A stretch of DNA of 36,810 nt from Planctomycetia bacterium (GCA_003170085.1 PMZT01000057.1:1-36810), one strand, 5' to 3'; numbered from the stretch's first letter, positions 16,640-25,354 are shown. Program-made: numbers and translations. The notes: generated by a model not told the origin, from the letters alone.

Positions 16640-17218
16640 TCATGTTCCCGATTCCGCGTCCCTGGAATCGTGTTCGCCAAACACCTCCGCCTCGAAGCGG
16701 TAGACCGTGACTTCCGGCCACGTCCAGGCGTCAGGGGGCATGCCGGCCTTGCCGCCGGCGCAGTGCGAGAGGAACTCCTCTTTCGTCCAGCCGGTCTCGG
16801 TGGCGACCTGCGGCAGGAAACACCCCGATCCCATCGGGCCCTCGATGCAGATGCCGTGCCTGCCGAGCTCGATCTCCTTGAGCGGGTCCTTCGTCTTTTC
16901 GAGCGGCGAGAGGACCGAGATCTCGATGTCGAGTTCAGGCAACTCGCCGGCCGTCACCGGCTCGCCCTGGAATCGCGGGTCGCGGAGGACCGCCGAGGCC
17001 ATCTGCCGCACCGTCTGGACCAGCGGCGTGCGGGCGCTGAAGGTGCCGATGCAGCCGCGCAGGTCGCCGGCGTTGTGGAGCGAGACGAAGCAGCCGCACG
17101 GCGCCTGGAGCGCGGCGCTCTCCACCTGGGGCGGGGCCGTGGGCTTGCCGGTGACCAGCCCCGCGATCGTGTCGCGGGCGATGCGAAGCAGCAACTTTTT
17201 GTCGGCGACGCTTAGCAT
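16640..17218 (-). CDS. amrA: AMMECR1-domain protein (AmmeMemoRadiSam system protein A)
   Basis: The 192-residue protein is a single AMMECR1 domain. It shows CGCFVSLHNAGDLRGCIGTF (about 40-59), with the family hallmark LRGCIG. The mid-domain DPRF and the C-terminal ELDIEISVLSPLE and GRHGICIE strands follow. In many prokaryotes the gene sits with a Memo-like and a radical SAM gene, but neither partner is here. The biochemical role is not established. ATG 17218 overlaps the stop of the upstream membrane-protein gene by 7 bp (ATGCTAA), implying translational coupling. It converges with folC, six bases apart. Confidence 0.92.
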   Translation of the reverse strand: MLSVADKKLLLRIARDTIAGLVTGKPTAPPQVESAALQAPCGCFVSLHNAGDLRGCIGTFSARTPLVQTVRQMASAVLRDPRFQGEPVTAGELPELDIEISVLSPLEKTKDPLKEIELGRHGICIEGPMGSGCFLPQVATETGWTKEEFLSHCAGGKAGMPPDAWTWPEVTVYRFEAEVFGEHDSRDAESGT

Positions 17219-17916
17219 GGCGGTCGGCCCCCGATCACTTGGGTCAGGCACTTGGCGCCCAGAAGGGCCAGCACGAGCAGAAGGCCCACGCCCAGGACCA
17301 CCCAGTTGAAGTACTTGTCGATGAACGCCTTGGCCCGAATGCCGTACATGTAGATGAGAAATCCGATGAGCATGTACCGGAGTTTGCGGAAGATGACCGT
17401 GGCCGCCAGGAACGTCAGCCAGTGAACCCCGGCGAAGCCGGCGATCCACGCGAACACCTTGTACGGAATCGGGAAGACGGCCCCGAAGGCGACGGCCCAG
17501 AATCCGTACTCGCGAAACAGGTCCAGCGCCCACCGGGCCTCTTCCTGCAAGTGGAACCAGGCCATGACGCTCAGCACCCGCTCCTCGCCCACCCACGTGC
17601 CCGCGAGCATGGCGAACATGGCGCCGAACGTGCTCCAGAACGTGCAGTTGAGGGCGTACCAGAAACTGCGCTTCGGCTTGCCCAGGCACAGGGCCACCAG
17701 CAGCGGATCGACGGGAATGGGGAACCAGACGGCCTCAGAGAACGCCGTCACCGCCAGGGCGGTGCCCGCGTACTTCGTTTCGGCCCAGTGCAGCACCCAC
17801 TCGTACATCCACCGGACGGGGCGCATCACGCGCGCGGTCCAGTGGAGCTGGATCTCCGACTCGATAATCTCGTCGGTGACGCCCGTTGGCGCCTTCGGTT
17901 CAACCGGAGTTGACAA
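17212..17916 (-). CDS. YqaA/DedA-family (VTT domain) membrane protein
   Basis: This is a roughly 234-residue polytopic protein of the SNARE-associated/VTT (DedA, YqaA) type. Members help flip or traffic lipids or maintain membrane potential. The core shows FPIPVDPLLVALCLG, a small-residue-rich re-entrant segment, AVFPIPYKVFAWIAG and final hydrophobic helices. I propose a TTG start at 17916, since AAGGA lies seven bases before it and the frame then reads STPVEPKAP. The frame remains open to 18231 but would run into the divergent ispE gene, so that start is rejected. A short overlap couples it to amrA. Confidence 0.82.
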   Translation of the reverse strand: MSTPVEPKAPTGVTDEIIESEIQLHWTARVMRPVRWMYEWVLHWAETKYAGTALAVTAFSEAVWFPIPVDPLLVALCLGKPKRSFWYALNCTFWSTFGAMFAMLAGTWVGEERVLSVMAWFHLQEEARWALDLFREYGFWAVAFGAVFPIPYKVFAWIAGFAGVHWLTFLAATVIFRKLRYMLIGFLIYMYGIRAKAFIDKYFNWVVLGVGLLLVLALLGAKCLTQVIGGRPPC

Positions 17917-18040
17917 TCCCGAATCCTTTCTGGCCGGCTGTCCCCCTTTGGCAATGGCGCGGGGCCGCCGGCGTTGGACCACGAAGACGCCCAAGTCTAC
18001 GCCCAGGCGCAGGTGTCGGCAAGGCAAAATGAGAGGTCGG

Positions 18041-18070
18041 TTGACTTTGGGGCGCGTTTGACGTGACAAT
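18041..18070 (+). promoter_or_regulatory. ispE: Candidate promoter for ispE-spoVG
   Basis: TTGACT (18041-18046) is followed after 18 bp by GACAAT (18065-18070). The same -35 and spacer are seen at the ilvB promoter. Transcription would start near 18077, about 70 bp before the ispE start. Confidence 0.45.
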
Positions 18071-18148
18071 TGATGATAGATGGCCGCCGTGGTCGGCATT
18101 CGGTGGCGGATGTCTGCTACAGCGTGGTTCTCCGACGAGGGTGGTCGC

Positions 18149-19075
18149 ATGATGAACATCGAGATAACGGGTCGGACCGTCGTGGTGGAAACGCCGGCGA
18201 AGATCAACCTGACCTTACGCGTTCTGGGCAAGCGGCCGGATGGTTACCACGACCTCGAGAGCGTCGTGGCCGCGGTGGGGCTGCGAGACCGGCTGACCTT
18301 CCGGCCCGCGACGGAGTTGTCGCTGACGTGCGACAGCGAGATCGTCCCGCTTGGCAACGACAACCTGATCATCAAGGCGGCGCGCGTGCTGGCCGAGGCA
18401 TGGGGGCGCACGGGCGGGGCGGCGATCCACCTGGAGAAGCGGATTCCCCCGGGCCGCGGTTTCGGCGGCGGGTCGAGCGATGCCGCGGCGGCCCTGGCGG
18501 GCCTGGCGCTCCTCTGGAAGACCGGCCACCGCCCCGATGAGTTGGCCTGCCTGGGCGCCCGTATCGGCAGCGACGTGCCGCTGTTCTTTGGCTCGGTGGT
18601 ATCGGTGATGCGAGGCAGGGGAGAACGCATCGAGCGCCTCACGGCGCGGCCGTCGTGGTGGACGGTGCTGGCCTGGCCGGACTACGGTCTTCCGACGGTG
18701 GACGTCTACAAGGCGTACGATGCGCTGCCGCCCCAGGACGGTCAGCGGCCTGCCGCCACCGAGATTCTGCGGCATCTGAAGGAATCGGCGAAGCAGGCCG
18801 GCCCCTTTCTGATCAACGATCTGGAGCCTGCAGCGGAAAGCATCCGGCCGGACGGGCCGGAGTTGCGGGCGATTCTGGAGCAAGCAGGTGCACCGGCCGT
18901 CGGGATGACGGGAAGTGGTTCGGCCTATTTTGCCCTGACCGACACCGAGACCGAGGCACAGCATCTGGCGCAGGCAGCGCGCGGCAAGGGAGCCGAAGCG
19001 GTGATTGCGCCCATCCTGGCTGAGGGCAAGACGCAACAGGAGGCATCCCATGAAAGTTACCAATGTCAGCATTAA
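18149..19075 (+). CDS. ispE: 4-diphosphocytidyl-2-C-methyl-D-erythritol kinase
   Basis: IspE phosphorylates CDP-methylerythritol in the MEP isoprenoid pathway. The 308-residue GHMP kinase has the substrate-binding [20 protein letters not shown] (about 16-35), the ATP loop [17 protein letters not shown] (about 99-115) and the C-terminal [12 protein letters not shown] motif. ATG 18149 has GAGG eight bases upstream, and a second ATG follows immediately. The gene overlaps spoVG by 26 bp. The ispE-spoVG pairing echoes the arrangement in Firmicutes, where both genes lie in the same neighbourhood. Confidence 0.95.
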   Translation: MMNIEITGRTVVVETPAKINLTLRVLGKRPDGYHDLESVVAAVGLRDRLTFRPATELSLTCDSEIVPLGNDNLIIKAARVLAEAWGRTGGAAIHLEKRIPPGRGFGGGSSDAAAALAGLALLWKTGHRPDELACLGARIGSDVPLFFGSVVSVMRGRGERIERLTARPSWWTVLAWPDYGLPTVDVYKAYDALPPQDGQRPAATEILRHLKESAKQAGPFLINDLEPAAESIRPDGPELRAILEQAGAPAVGMTGSGSAYFALTDTETEAQHLAQAARGKGAEAVIAPILAEGKTQQEASHESYQCQH

Positions 19076-19550
19076 ACTGTCACCTCAGAGCGGCGACCGG
19101 CTCAAGGCCTTCTGCACGATGACCCTGGACGGCGAGTTCGTTGTCCGCGACCTGAAGATCATCGAAGGCACCAACGGCCTGTTCGTCGCGATGCCCTCGA
19201 GGAAACTGACCGACCATTGCCCCAAGTGCAACGGGAAGAATCATCTGCGGGCCAAGTTCTGCAACGATTGCGGCGGACATCTGCCCGAGAAGCGCGTTTC
19301 GGACGAGGATGTCCAGGGCAAGCTTCACGCCGATATCGCACATCCGATCAACTCCGAGTGCCGCGCGCGGCTGCAGGAGGTCATTCTGCATGCCTACCGC
19401 GATGAACTCCGCCGCGCGGGGCGGGGCGAGGAGGCCGCGGCCGCGGTGGCCCAGCCGGAGCCCGATGCGTACCAGGAAGGTGATTCCGGCGTAAGCCCGG
19501 TGCATCCCGAGGCGTCGGCGGCTAAGCCCGGCGTCAAAAACGGCGGCTGA
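19050..19550 (+). CDS. spoVG: SpoVG-family protein with inserted zinc ribbon
   Basis: The protein has the complete SpoVG fold sequence, a small nucleic-acid-binding regulator known in Bacillus and Staphylococcus. [28 protein letters not shown] is split from [15 protein letters not shown] by about 37 extra residues. The insert contains CPKC (57-60) and CNDC (71-74), a four-cysteine zinc ribbon. The tail after residue 125 is low-complexity. Total length is 166 residues against about 85-100 for the Bacillus protein. ATG 19050 has AGGAGG upstream. It overlaps ispE by 26 bp, so translation is probably coupled. Nucleic-acid binding is likely; the regulatory targets are unknown. Confidence 0.93.
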   Translation: MKVTNVSIKLSPQSGDRLKAFCTMTLDGEFVVRDLKIIEGTNGLFVAMPSRKLTDHCPKCNGKNHLRAKFCNDCGGHLPEKRVSDEDVQGKLHADIAHPINSECRARLQEVILHAYRDELRRAGRGEEAAAAVAQPEPDAYQEGDSGVSPVHPEASAAKPGVKNGG

Positions 19551-19601
19551 GGGGGCCGGTTCGGGCAGGGTGTTTTAGAGCGCCGAGGCGGCCATGTTCG
19601 C

Positions 19602-19631
19602 TTGACTTATCAGCCAGGCGAAGCTATATTC
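19602..19631 (+). promoter_or_regulatory. ilvB: Strong promoter upstream of ilvB
   Basis: TTGACT (19602-19607), an 18-bp spacer and TATATT (19626-19631) predict a start near 19638. This is just before the first leader hairpin and leaves a leader of about 214 nt. Confidence 0.65.
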
Positions 19632-19643
19632 GTGTACCTATCC

Positions 19644-19822
19644 CGCCCCGCCATTGCCGGGGCGGTCGTCTTCCCATAAGGTTTCCCCTTACGGGCGGCC
19701 GATAGAAGTACGGCGAGCACCTGCGTAAGGTGCCCGTCGGGTTGCGGAACCACGCCGGTTCCGCGGTCGTTGAACCGGGGCTGGGTCCCGGTTCTCGGGG
19801 TCCGGAGAGCCGTCTCACCGGC
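19644..19822 (+). promoter_or_regulatory. Six-hairpin structured leader of ilvB
   Basis: Six consecutive short hairpins are seen. H1 pairs 19644-19651 with 19659-19666. H2 pairs 19678-19682 with 19688-19692, with an outer CCC/GGG extension. H3 pairs GCACCT 19718-19723 with 19729-19734. H4 pairs GCGGAACC 19745-19752 with 19758-19765. H5 pairs GAACCGGG 19773-19780 with 19788-19795. H6 pairs 19803-19809 with 19814-19822, with one bulged A. All but H6 have loops of five to seven bases. None is followed by a T-run. No T-box or leader peptide is convincing. It fills the 300 bp between spoVG and ilvB. Confidence 0.6.
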
Positions 19823-19851
19823 GGCTGTCCATAGAAGGAAGGAGCCGTTCC

Positions 19852-21525
19852 ATGCGCGAGCGAGATGGTGCGCACATCCTCATGGAAGTCCTGAAGTCCG
19901 AAGGGGTCGAGGTCGTTTTCGGCATTCCCGGCGGCGTGGTCTTGCCCATTCTCGATGCGTTTTACGATCCCGGCATGCCGCGCTTCCTCCTGACGCGGCA
20001 CGAGCAGGGCGCCGGCCATGCGGCCGATGGCTACGCCCGCGCCACCGGCAAGGTAGGCGTGTGCCTGGCCACCTCCGGTCCCGGGGCGACGAACCTCGTG
20101 ACCGCCCTGGCCACCGCCAACTTCGACTCCATTCCCATCGTCGCCATCACCGGCCAGGTCAAGACGTTTCTGATCGGCAACGACGCTTTCCAGGAGGCCG
20201 ACATCACGGGCATCACGCGCCCGATCACCAAGCATAGCTACCTGGTGAAGGACGTGACGAAGCTGGGCGAGTGCCTGCGCGCGGCCTTCCACATTGCCCG
20301 CACGGGGCGGCCGGGGCCGGTGCTCGTCGATATCCCGGCCGATGTCGCCAGCGCGAAGACCGACGTCGAGATTCCCGACAGCGTCGATCTGCCCGGCTAC
20401 AAGCCCGTGATCAAGGGCAACCGGCGCCAGATCAAGCGCGCTGCCGAGGCGATCAACGCGGCCGAGCGGCCGCTTCTGTACGTCGGTGGCGGGGTCATCA
20501 TCTCCGGTGCGTCGGAACTGCTGCGCCAACTGGCCTTCAAGACCCACATCCCGGTCACGACCACGCTCATGGCGCTTGGGTCGTTCCCCGAGGATCATCC
20601 GCTTGCCCTCAAGATGCTGGGCATGCACGGCACGGCGTACGCGAATTACGCGGTCCAGGAATCGGACCTGCTGATCGCGGTCGGTGCGCGTTTCGACGAC
20701 CGGATCACCGGCGACGTCAAGCGGTTCGCCCCGCACGCGAAGGTCATCCACATTGACATCGACCCGTCGAGCATCTCGAAGAACATCCGGGTCGACATTC
20801 CGGTCGTCGGCGACGCCTCCGATATTCTCGAAGGGCTGCTCGAACTCTGCGAGCCGCGCGAGCACGAAGAGTGGCTGGCCAAGATCGCTGCGTGGAAGGC
20901 CAAGCATCCGCTCGCCTACAAGCCGGACGGCCTGAAGCCGCAGTACGTGATCGAGCAGATCTGCGAGATATCGCAGGGCAAGGCGGTCATTTGCACCGAG
21001 GTCGGCCAGAACCAGATGTGGTCGGCCCAGTGGTACACGCACCGCTACCCGCGGCACTTCATCTCGTCGGGCGGCCTGGGGACGATGGGCTACGGGTTCC
21101 CGGCGGCCATCGGGGCGCAGGTGGGCCGGCCCGATGCGCTCGTGGTCGATATCGCCGGCGACGGGTCGATCCAGATGAACATCCAGGAACTGGCCACGGC
21201 GGTCTACAACAAGCTGCCCGTCAAGATATGCATTCTCAATAATGGCCACCTCGGGATGGTCCGCCAGTGGCAGGAGCTTTTCTACAAGCGCCGCTACAGC
21301 GGATCGACCCTGAACGGAAACCCCGATTTTGTCCGCCTGGCCGAGGCCTACGGCGCCCGCGGGGCACGCATAACGAAGGCCGAAGACGTGCGGCCGGCCT
21401 TGGCGAAGGCGTTTGCCGACCCGTCGGTCTGGGTCCTCGACTTCGTGGTCGAACCGGAAGAGAACGTCTTTCCGATGGTGCCCGCCGGCGAAGCCATCGA
21501 CCGGATGATCGGCGGCATGGCGTAA
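19852..21525 (+). CDS. ilvB: Acetolactate synthase, large (catalytic) subunit
   Basis: IlvB joins two pyruvates, or pyruvate and 2-oxobutyrate, in the first common step of valine, leucine and isoleucine synthesis. The 557-residue TPP/FAD enzyme has the catalytic glutamate Glu51 in LTRHEQGAGHAADGYAR, the SGPGATN loop, a central FAD-type domain with GARFDDRITG, and the TPP motif from GDGSIQMN to LNNGHLGMVRQWQ. ATG 19852 has AAGGAAGGAG upstream. The start follows a long structured leader with a good promoter. ilvN lies 132 bp downstream with its own apparent promoter. Confidence 0.97.
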   Translation: MRERDGAHILMEVLKSEGVEVVFGIPGGVVLPILDAFYDPGMPRFLLTRHEQGAGHAADGYARATGKVGVCLATSGPGATNLVTALATANFDSIPIVAITGQVKTFLIGNDAFQEADITGITRPITKHSYLVKDVTKLGECLRAAFHIARTGRPGPVLVDIPADVASAKTDVEIPDSVDLPGYKPVIKGNRRQIKRAAEAINAAERPLLYVGGGVIISGASELLRQLAFKTHIPVTTTLMALGSFPEDHPLALKMLGMHGTAYANYAVQESDLLIAVGARFDDRITGDVKRFAPHAKVIHIDIDPSSISKNIRVDIPVVGDASDILEGLLELCEPREHEEWLAKIAAWKAKHPLAYKPDGLKPQYVIEQICEISQGKAVICTEVGQNQMWSAQWYTHRYPRHFISSGGLGTMGYGFPAAIGAQVGRPDALVVDIAGDGSIQMNIQELATAVYNKLPVKICILNNGHLGMVRQWQELFYKRRYSGSTLNGNPDFVRLAEAYGARGARITKAEDVRPALAKAFADPSVWVLDFVVEPEENVFPMVPAGEAIDRMIGGMA

Positions 21526-21601
21526 CCGAACGGCGGCTTGCGGAGGGGCGCCGGTGCGCCCGCGGCACGATCCGACGTTCGTCGCGCCGTTACTTCGTCA
21601 C

Positions 21602-21630
21602 TTGAACTAGGGATAGCCCGGCGATAGAAT
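21602..21630 (+). promoter_or_regulatory. ilvN: Internal promoter for ilvN
   Basis: TTGAAC (21602-21607), a 17-bp spacer and TAGAAT (21625-21630) form a good sigma70-like pair between ilvB and ilvN. The -10 is inside the palindrome at 21618-21636. Confidence 0.55.
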
Positions 21631-21636
21631 CGCCGG
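21618..21636. promoter_or_regulatory. Perfect 8-bp-arm palindrome over the ilvN -10
   Basis: CCGGCGAT and ATCGCCGG are separated by AGA and cover the -10 box. This is consistent with an operator for a dimeric repressor. If transcribed from ilvB, it would be a hairpin. Confidence 0.5.
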
Positions 21637-21657
21637 TTCTGAAAAAGGATGGGCGTT

Positions 21658-22134
21658 ATGCGTCACATAATCAGCACCATCGTCGAGAACAAGCCCGGCG
21701 TTCTGGCCCACATTGCGGGGCTGTTTGCCGGGCGGGGCTTCAATATCGATTCGCTGGCGGTCGGCGAGACCGAGGACCCCGCGCGCAGCCGCATGACGGT
21801 CGTCGTCCGCGGCGATGACTCCGTGCTCGAGCAGGTGCGCAAGCAACTCGGTAAGATCATCGACGTGATCAAGGTCACCGATTTCTCGGACGTCGAGTTT
21901 GTTGAACGCGACCTGGCGCTGGTGAAGGTGGCGGTCAAGCCCGAGAGGCGGCGCGAGATCTTCGAGTTGTGCGAGGTGTTCCGTGGCAAGGTCGTTGACA
22001 TCGGGGCCAAGCAGATCACGATCGAGATCTCCGGTCCCGAGAAGAAGGTCGAGGCGTTTATCGAACTTCTGAAGCCGTACGGCATCCGCGAGGTCGTGCG
22101 CACCGGGCGCATCGCCATTGCGCGGGGCGATTAA
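21658..22134 (+). CDS. ilvN: Acetolactate synthase, small (regulatory) subunit
   Basis: IlvN activates the catalytic subunit and confers feedback inhibition by valine. The 158-residue protein has an N-terminal ACT domain (ENKPGVLAHIAGLFAGRGFNIDSLAVG) and the typical C-terminal domain with EVFRGKVVDIG. ATG 21658 is preferred because AGGA lies eight bases before it. An in-frame ATG at 21649 lies within that ribosome site. Its TAA stop is the first triplet of a palindromic repeat. The separation of ilvB and ilvN by a promoter is unusual for genes of one enzyme. Confidence 0.95.
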   Translation: MRHIISTIVENKPGVLAHIAGLFAGRGFNIDSLAVGETEDPARSRMTVVVRGDDSVLEQVRKQLGKIIDVIKVTDFSDVEFVERDLALVKVAVKPERRREIFELCEVFRGKVVDIGAKQITIEISGPEKKVEAFIELLKPYGIREVVRTGRIAIARGD

Positions 22135-22268
22135 TACTACAATGCCACTTTAGCTTTTGCGCGGTGGGTCTCCGTACCCACCGCGCATGAAATGGCATTC
22201 ATGGTTACTTCAAGGGCAACGGCGCGGCGGGTGCGGAGACCCGCCGCGCAAAGTAGTGTTGACTATTG
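22132..22268. repeat. Palindromic MITE-like element, copy 3
   Basis: The element starts at the ilvN stop with TAATACTACAATGCCACTTT. It ends with the imperfect inverse near 22267. The left hairpin GCGCGGTGGGT/ACCCACCGCGC has the loop CTCCGT. The right hairpin GCGCGGCGGGT/ACCCGCCGCGC has the loop GCGGAG. The two arms differ only by paired changes that keep the stems intact. Confidence 0.75.
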
Positions 22269-22277
22269 CACTCACCG

Positions 22278-22300
22278 GCCGGGCCTGCCCGGCGCGTTTT
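22278..22300 (+). terminator. Possible terminator between ilvN and ilvC
   Basis: GCCGGG (22278-22283), loop CCTG and CCCGGC (22288-22293) are followed by GCG and TTTT (22297-22300). The spacer before the T-run is slightly long. It would separate ilvN from ilvC transcription. Confidence 0.35.
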
Positions 22301-22344
22301 CACGATACGCTTACTTCAAGCGAACCTGATCTAAGGAGGCAGTC

Positions 22345-23343
<999 letters not shown>

Positions 23344-23346
<3 letters not shown>

Positions 23347-23431
23347 AGCAATTCACGCGTGCCCGTAGCCCTATGCGCGGCGGGTGCGGAGACCCGCCGC
23401 GCAGAACCTTGAGAGTTGCGCTGTCGAATTA
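23344..23431. repeat. Palindromic MITE-like element, copy 4, between two stop codons
   Basis: The element runs exactly from the ilvC stop (TAG, 23344-23346) to the STAS-gene stop on the other strand (23429-23431). The right end, read inward, is TAATTCGACAGCGCAACT, close to copy 1. It has one central hairpin, GCGCGGCGGGT/ACCCGCCGCGC, with loop GCGGAG. It probably also serves as a bidirectional transcription stop. Confidence 0.75.
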
Positions 23432-23767
23432 CGCGCGGCCGCCTTGCATTCGCGCCAGGGCCTCGGCCACGCTGGGGGTGAACTCGAAAAGCGAGTCCAG
23501 GCCGGTGGCCAGAAATACGCCCCAGACCTTGTTCTTGGGCGTGCAGAGCACCAGGCGGCGGCCGCCTTCGATCATGCGTTTGCGCAGCCTGAGCAGCTTC
23601 GAAAGGCCGCTCGACGCGAGCAGGTCCAGCCCCGAGAGGTCCACCACGATGTCGCAGCAACAGGCGCTCTGGAGCCGCCCGAAGACTTCGTTCAGGTCTT
23701 CCGAAAGCTGCGGGTCGTCGGCCAGTTGAACGACCAGCGTCTCGTCATTCCACAGTTGGACCGTCAT
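23429..23767 (-). CDS. STAS-domain anti-sigma factor antagonist-like protein
   Basis: This is a 112-residue single STAS domain. It shows a beta strand VVQLADD, an acidic helix with LSEDLNEVF, the strand-loop DIVVDLSGLDLLASSGLSKLL holding the phosphorylatable Ser position, and the terminal FATGLDSLFEF-like strand. Such proteins switch anti-sigma factor kinases or act as partners of transporters or cyclases. No SpoIIAB-like kinase gene is adjacent. ATG 23767 has AAAGG upstream. It follows the RNase HII-like gene by 19 bp on the same strand, so the two are probably one transcript. The target sigma factor is unknown. Confidence 0.87.
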   Translation of the reverse strand: MTVQLWNDETLVVQLADDPQLSEDLNEVFGRLQSACCCDIVVDLSGLDLLASSGLSKLLRLRKRMIEGGRRLVLCTPKNKVWGVFLATGLDSLFEFTPSVAEALARMQGGRA

Positions 23768-23786
23768 CGAGGGACCTTTCCGGGGC

Positions 23787-24761
23787 TTACCGCGCGCGAA
23801 GCAGGGCCGGGCCGGCCAGGCCGTCCGCCGCCGTCGTCGCCGCGATATCATCTAGAAATCGCCATGCATCCAGACCGTAGCCGGCCGTGGGCTTCAGGCC
23901 CGGCACCCGCGCCTGGAAGTACGCGTTGAATTGGATCATGTGGAGTTCCCGCAGGTACTTGGCCGCCATCGAGGCCAGGGCCGTGGCCAGGCTCCACGTT
24001 TCGCACCGGTCGCGCACCGTTATGGTGACCGGCGGCCCGTCGGGGCGCAGGAGTCGGTAGCGGCTCAGGGCCGGCGATTCCTCGACCGTCTCGACCGGCA
24101 TCATCGGCAGCGCGCCGCTGAGGAGCTCCGCGTAGTATCGGCGCCCGCCGTGACGGTCCATCGTGATGTGGATGGCGGCCGCGGGGTAACGGCGGAGGAC
24201 CTCGGCCATGAGGTCCGCGGTCAGGGCGAACAGGGCATCGGCCTTGTTCCGGTCGCCGTCCATCAGCCGATTCAGCCGCGCCGCCGACGCCACGTTCGCC
24301 CACAGCCCGCCCGGCCGGCCGTCAAGCGTTCGCAGCCCTTTTTCAAAGAGTCCCGCTGCCAGGTCCACGTCGCCGGGCGCACTGGCCGCGGGCAACGCAT
24401 GGGCCTCCGGCTTTTCCCACGGCGAGGCCGTGTTGCTATCGGCTTGGGCACACGGCACGGTCAGCAGGCCGAGCAGGGCGGCGAGGTCCGGCGGTCGGTG
24501 ACCACCGGCGGCAAGGAACCCGAGCACCGCTCGCTCGAGCGTGGCCAAGCCGCGCGAATTGCGGTAAGCCAGCTTGGAATCGCAGACGACGACGCGCGAG
24601 TCGCGGGCCGAGGGTTGCTTCGAGAGATGCTCTTCGAGAGACGGCCAGAGGTCCGGGTCCGGCGGCTCGTCAGAGGCGAAGTCAAAAGCCGCCGCGGCCA
24701 CCACCAGTGGCCCCAGGTGGGGTCCGTATCCGGCTTCGTCGATGCCCACGAGAATCGCCAT
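23787..24761 (-). CDS. Divergent RNase HII-like (RNase H fold) protein
   Basis: The 324-residue protein begins GIDEAGYGPHLGPLVVAA, which matches the RNase HII active-site strand with Asp8 and Glu9. CDSKLAYR (about 60) resembles the family DSK segment. MDRHGGRRYY and ATALASMAAKYLRELHM (C-terminal half) match the later catalytic Asp and the AxxAKxxRD helix. It is about 120 residues longer than normal RNase HII and lacks the usual GRG start motif, with an insert around 90-180. It may be a specialised nuclease rather than the housekeeping enzyme. ATG 24761 is chosen because the product then starts at the active-site strand. No strong ribosome site is visible. Confidence 0.7.
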   Translation of the reverse strand: MAILVGIDEAGYGPHLGPLVVAAAAFDFASDEPPDPDLWPSLEEHLSKQPSARDSRVVVCDSKLAYRNSRGLATLERAVLGFLAAGGHRPPDLAALLGLLTVPCAQADSNTASPWEKPEAHALPAASAPGDVDLAAGLFEKGLRTLDGRPGGLWANVASAARLNRLMDGDRNKADALFALTADLMAEVLRRYPAAAIHITMDRHGGRRYYAELLSGALPMMPVETVEESPALSRYRLLRPDGPPVTITVRDRCETWSLATALASMAAKYLRELHMIQFNAYFQARVPGLKPTAGYGLDAWRFLDDIAATTAADGLAGPALLRAR

Positions 24762-24909
24762 GGGGATAATTCTAAACCGCGCGGCCGTTGTCCACAAGGG
24801 CAAGGTGGCAAGGTTGTCGCGATACGCCGTTACGCTGCGTGTGGCCGTCTCACGAAGGCTTGCTCGAATCGAGTTTCTTGGTATTCTTATGCGGACGGCG
24901 GGTGCCGCT

Positions 24910-25003
24910 TAGTACCACAACGCCACTTGGCCTTTGCGCGGTCGAATACACGGTCTGCGCGGCGGGTGCGGAGACCCGCCGCGCAAAGTGGCGCTATAGT
25001 ATT
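24910..25003. repeat. Palindromic MITE-like element, copy 5
   Basis: The left end TAGTACCACAACGCCACTT (24910-24928) and the right end, read inward, TAATACTATAGCGCCACTT match at 15 of 19 positions. The central hairpin GCGCGGCGGGT/ACCCGCCGCGC has loop GCGGAG. It is not next to a gene stop. The rest of 24762-25085 holds no gene that I can see. Confidence 0.75.
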
Positions 25004-25085
25004 AGTCGGGCACCCATAAGGCCGAAATGTTAGGGTGGCGTTCGGCTCGTGGGTTGGCCGATCTACCCACCGGAATGATCAGGTC

Positions 25086-25172
25086 GCGGGAGTGGCGGAA
25101 CTGGCAGACGCGCAAGGCTTAGGACCTTGTGCCCGTAAGGGCCTGGGGGTTCGAGTCCCCCCTCCCGCACCA
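25086..25172 (+). tRNA. tRNA-Leu (anticodon UAG)
   Basis: A complete class II tRNA is present. The acceptor stem GCGGGAG (25086-25092) pairs with CTCCCGC (25162-25168). The anticodon stem is CAAGG/CCTTG with loop CTTAGGA, and the anticodon TAG is at 25120-25122 (reads CUA and wobble). A long variable arm and the TTCGAGT T-loop follow. Discriminator A and CCA are encoded at 25169-25172. The long variable arm fits Leu. Confidence 0.97.
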
Positions 25173-25182
25173 GACAGGCCCC

Positions 25183-25210
25183 TTGCTGGACAGTTGGTGT
25201 GGTGTATAAT
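25183..25210 (+). promoter_or_regulatory. Promoter of the pseudopilin-like gene
   Basis: TTGCTG (25183-25188), a 16-bp spacer and a perfect TATAAT (25205-25210) begin right after the tRNA gene. They leave a leader of about 138 nt before the ATG at 25355. Confidence 0.6.
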
Positions 25211-25354
25211 GAAATTGAATGAGAGTGTTACTCTAGGAAGCTTGCGCCAAGGCCCTTAGCCCACGCGGAAGGTAAGGGGTTGCCAGGGGGGGCCGGTCTG
25301 CAAAGAGTGGGTTCCAGTTCGCAATCGAGCCAGGTATCGCAAGGAGGTTCGCCG

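Noticed and set aside
17917-18231. Longer N terminus for the YqaA-like protein
   Set aside because: It would overlap the divergent ispE start by 83 bp and cross the ispE promoter; sequence there is basic and low-complexity, and a good ribosome site precedes TTG 17916.
19633-19680. 15-codon frame GTG TAC CTA ... TAA containing Leu, Ile and two Val codons before ilvB, as an attenuation leader peptide
   Set aside because: Its GTG lies between the -10 box and the predicted transcription start, there is no ribosome site, and no terminator follows.
19644-19851. T-box riboswitch in the ilvB leader
   Set aside because: No AGGGTGGNACCGCG-type sequence, no specifier loop arrangement and no terminator/antiterminator pair were found.
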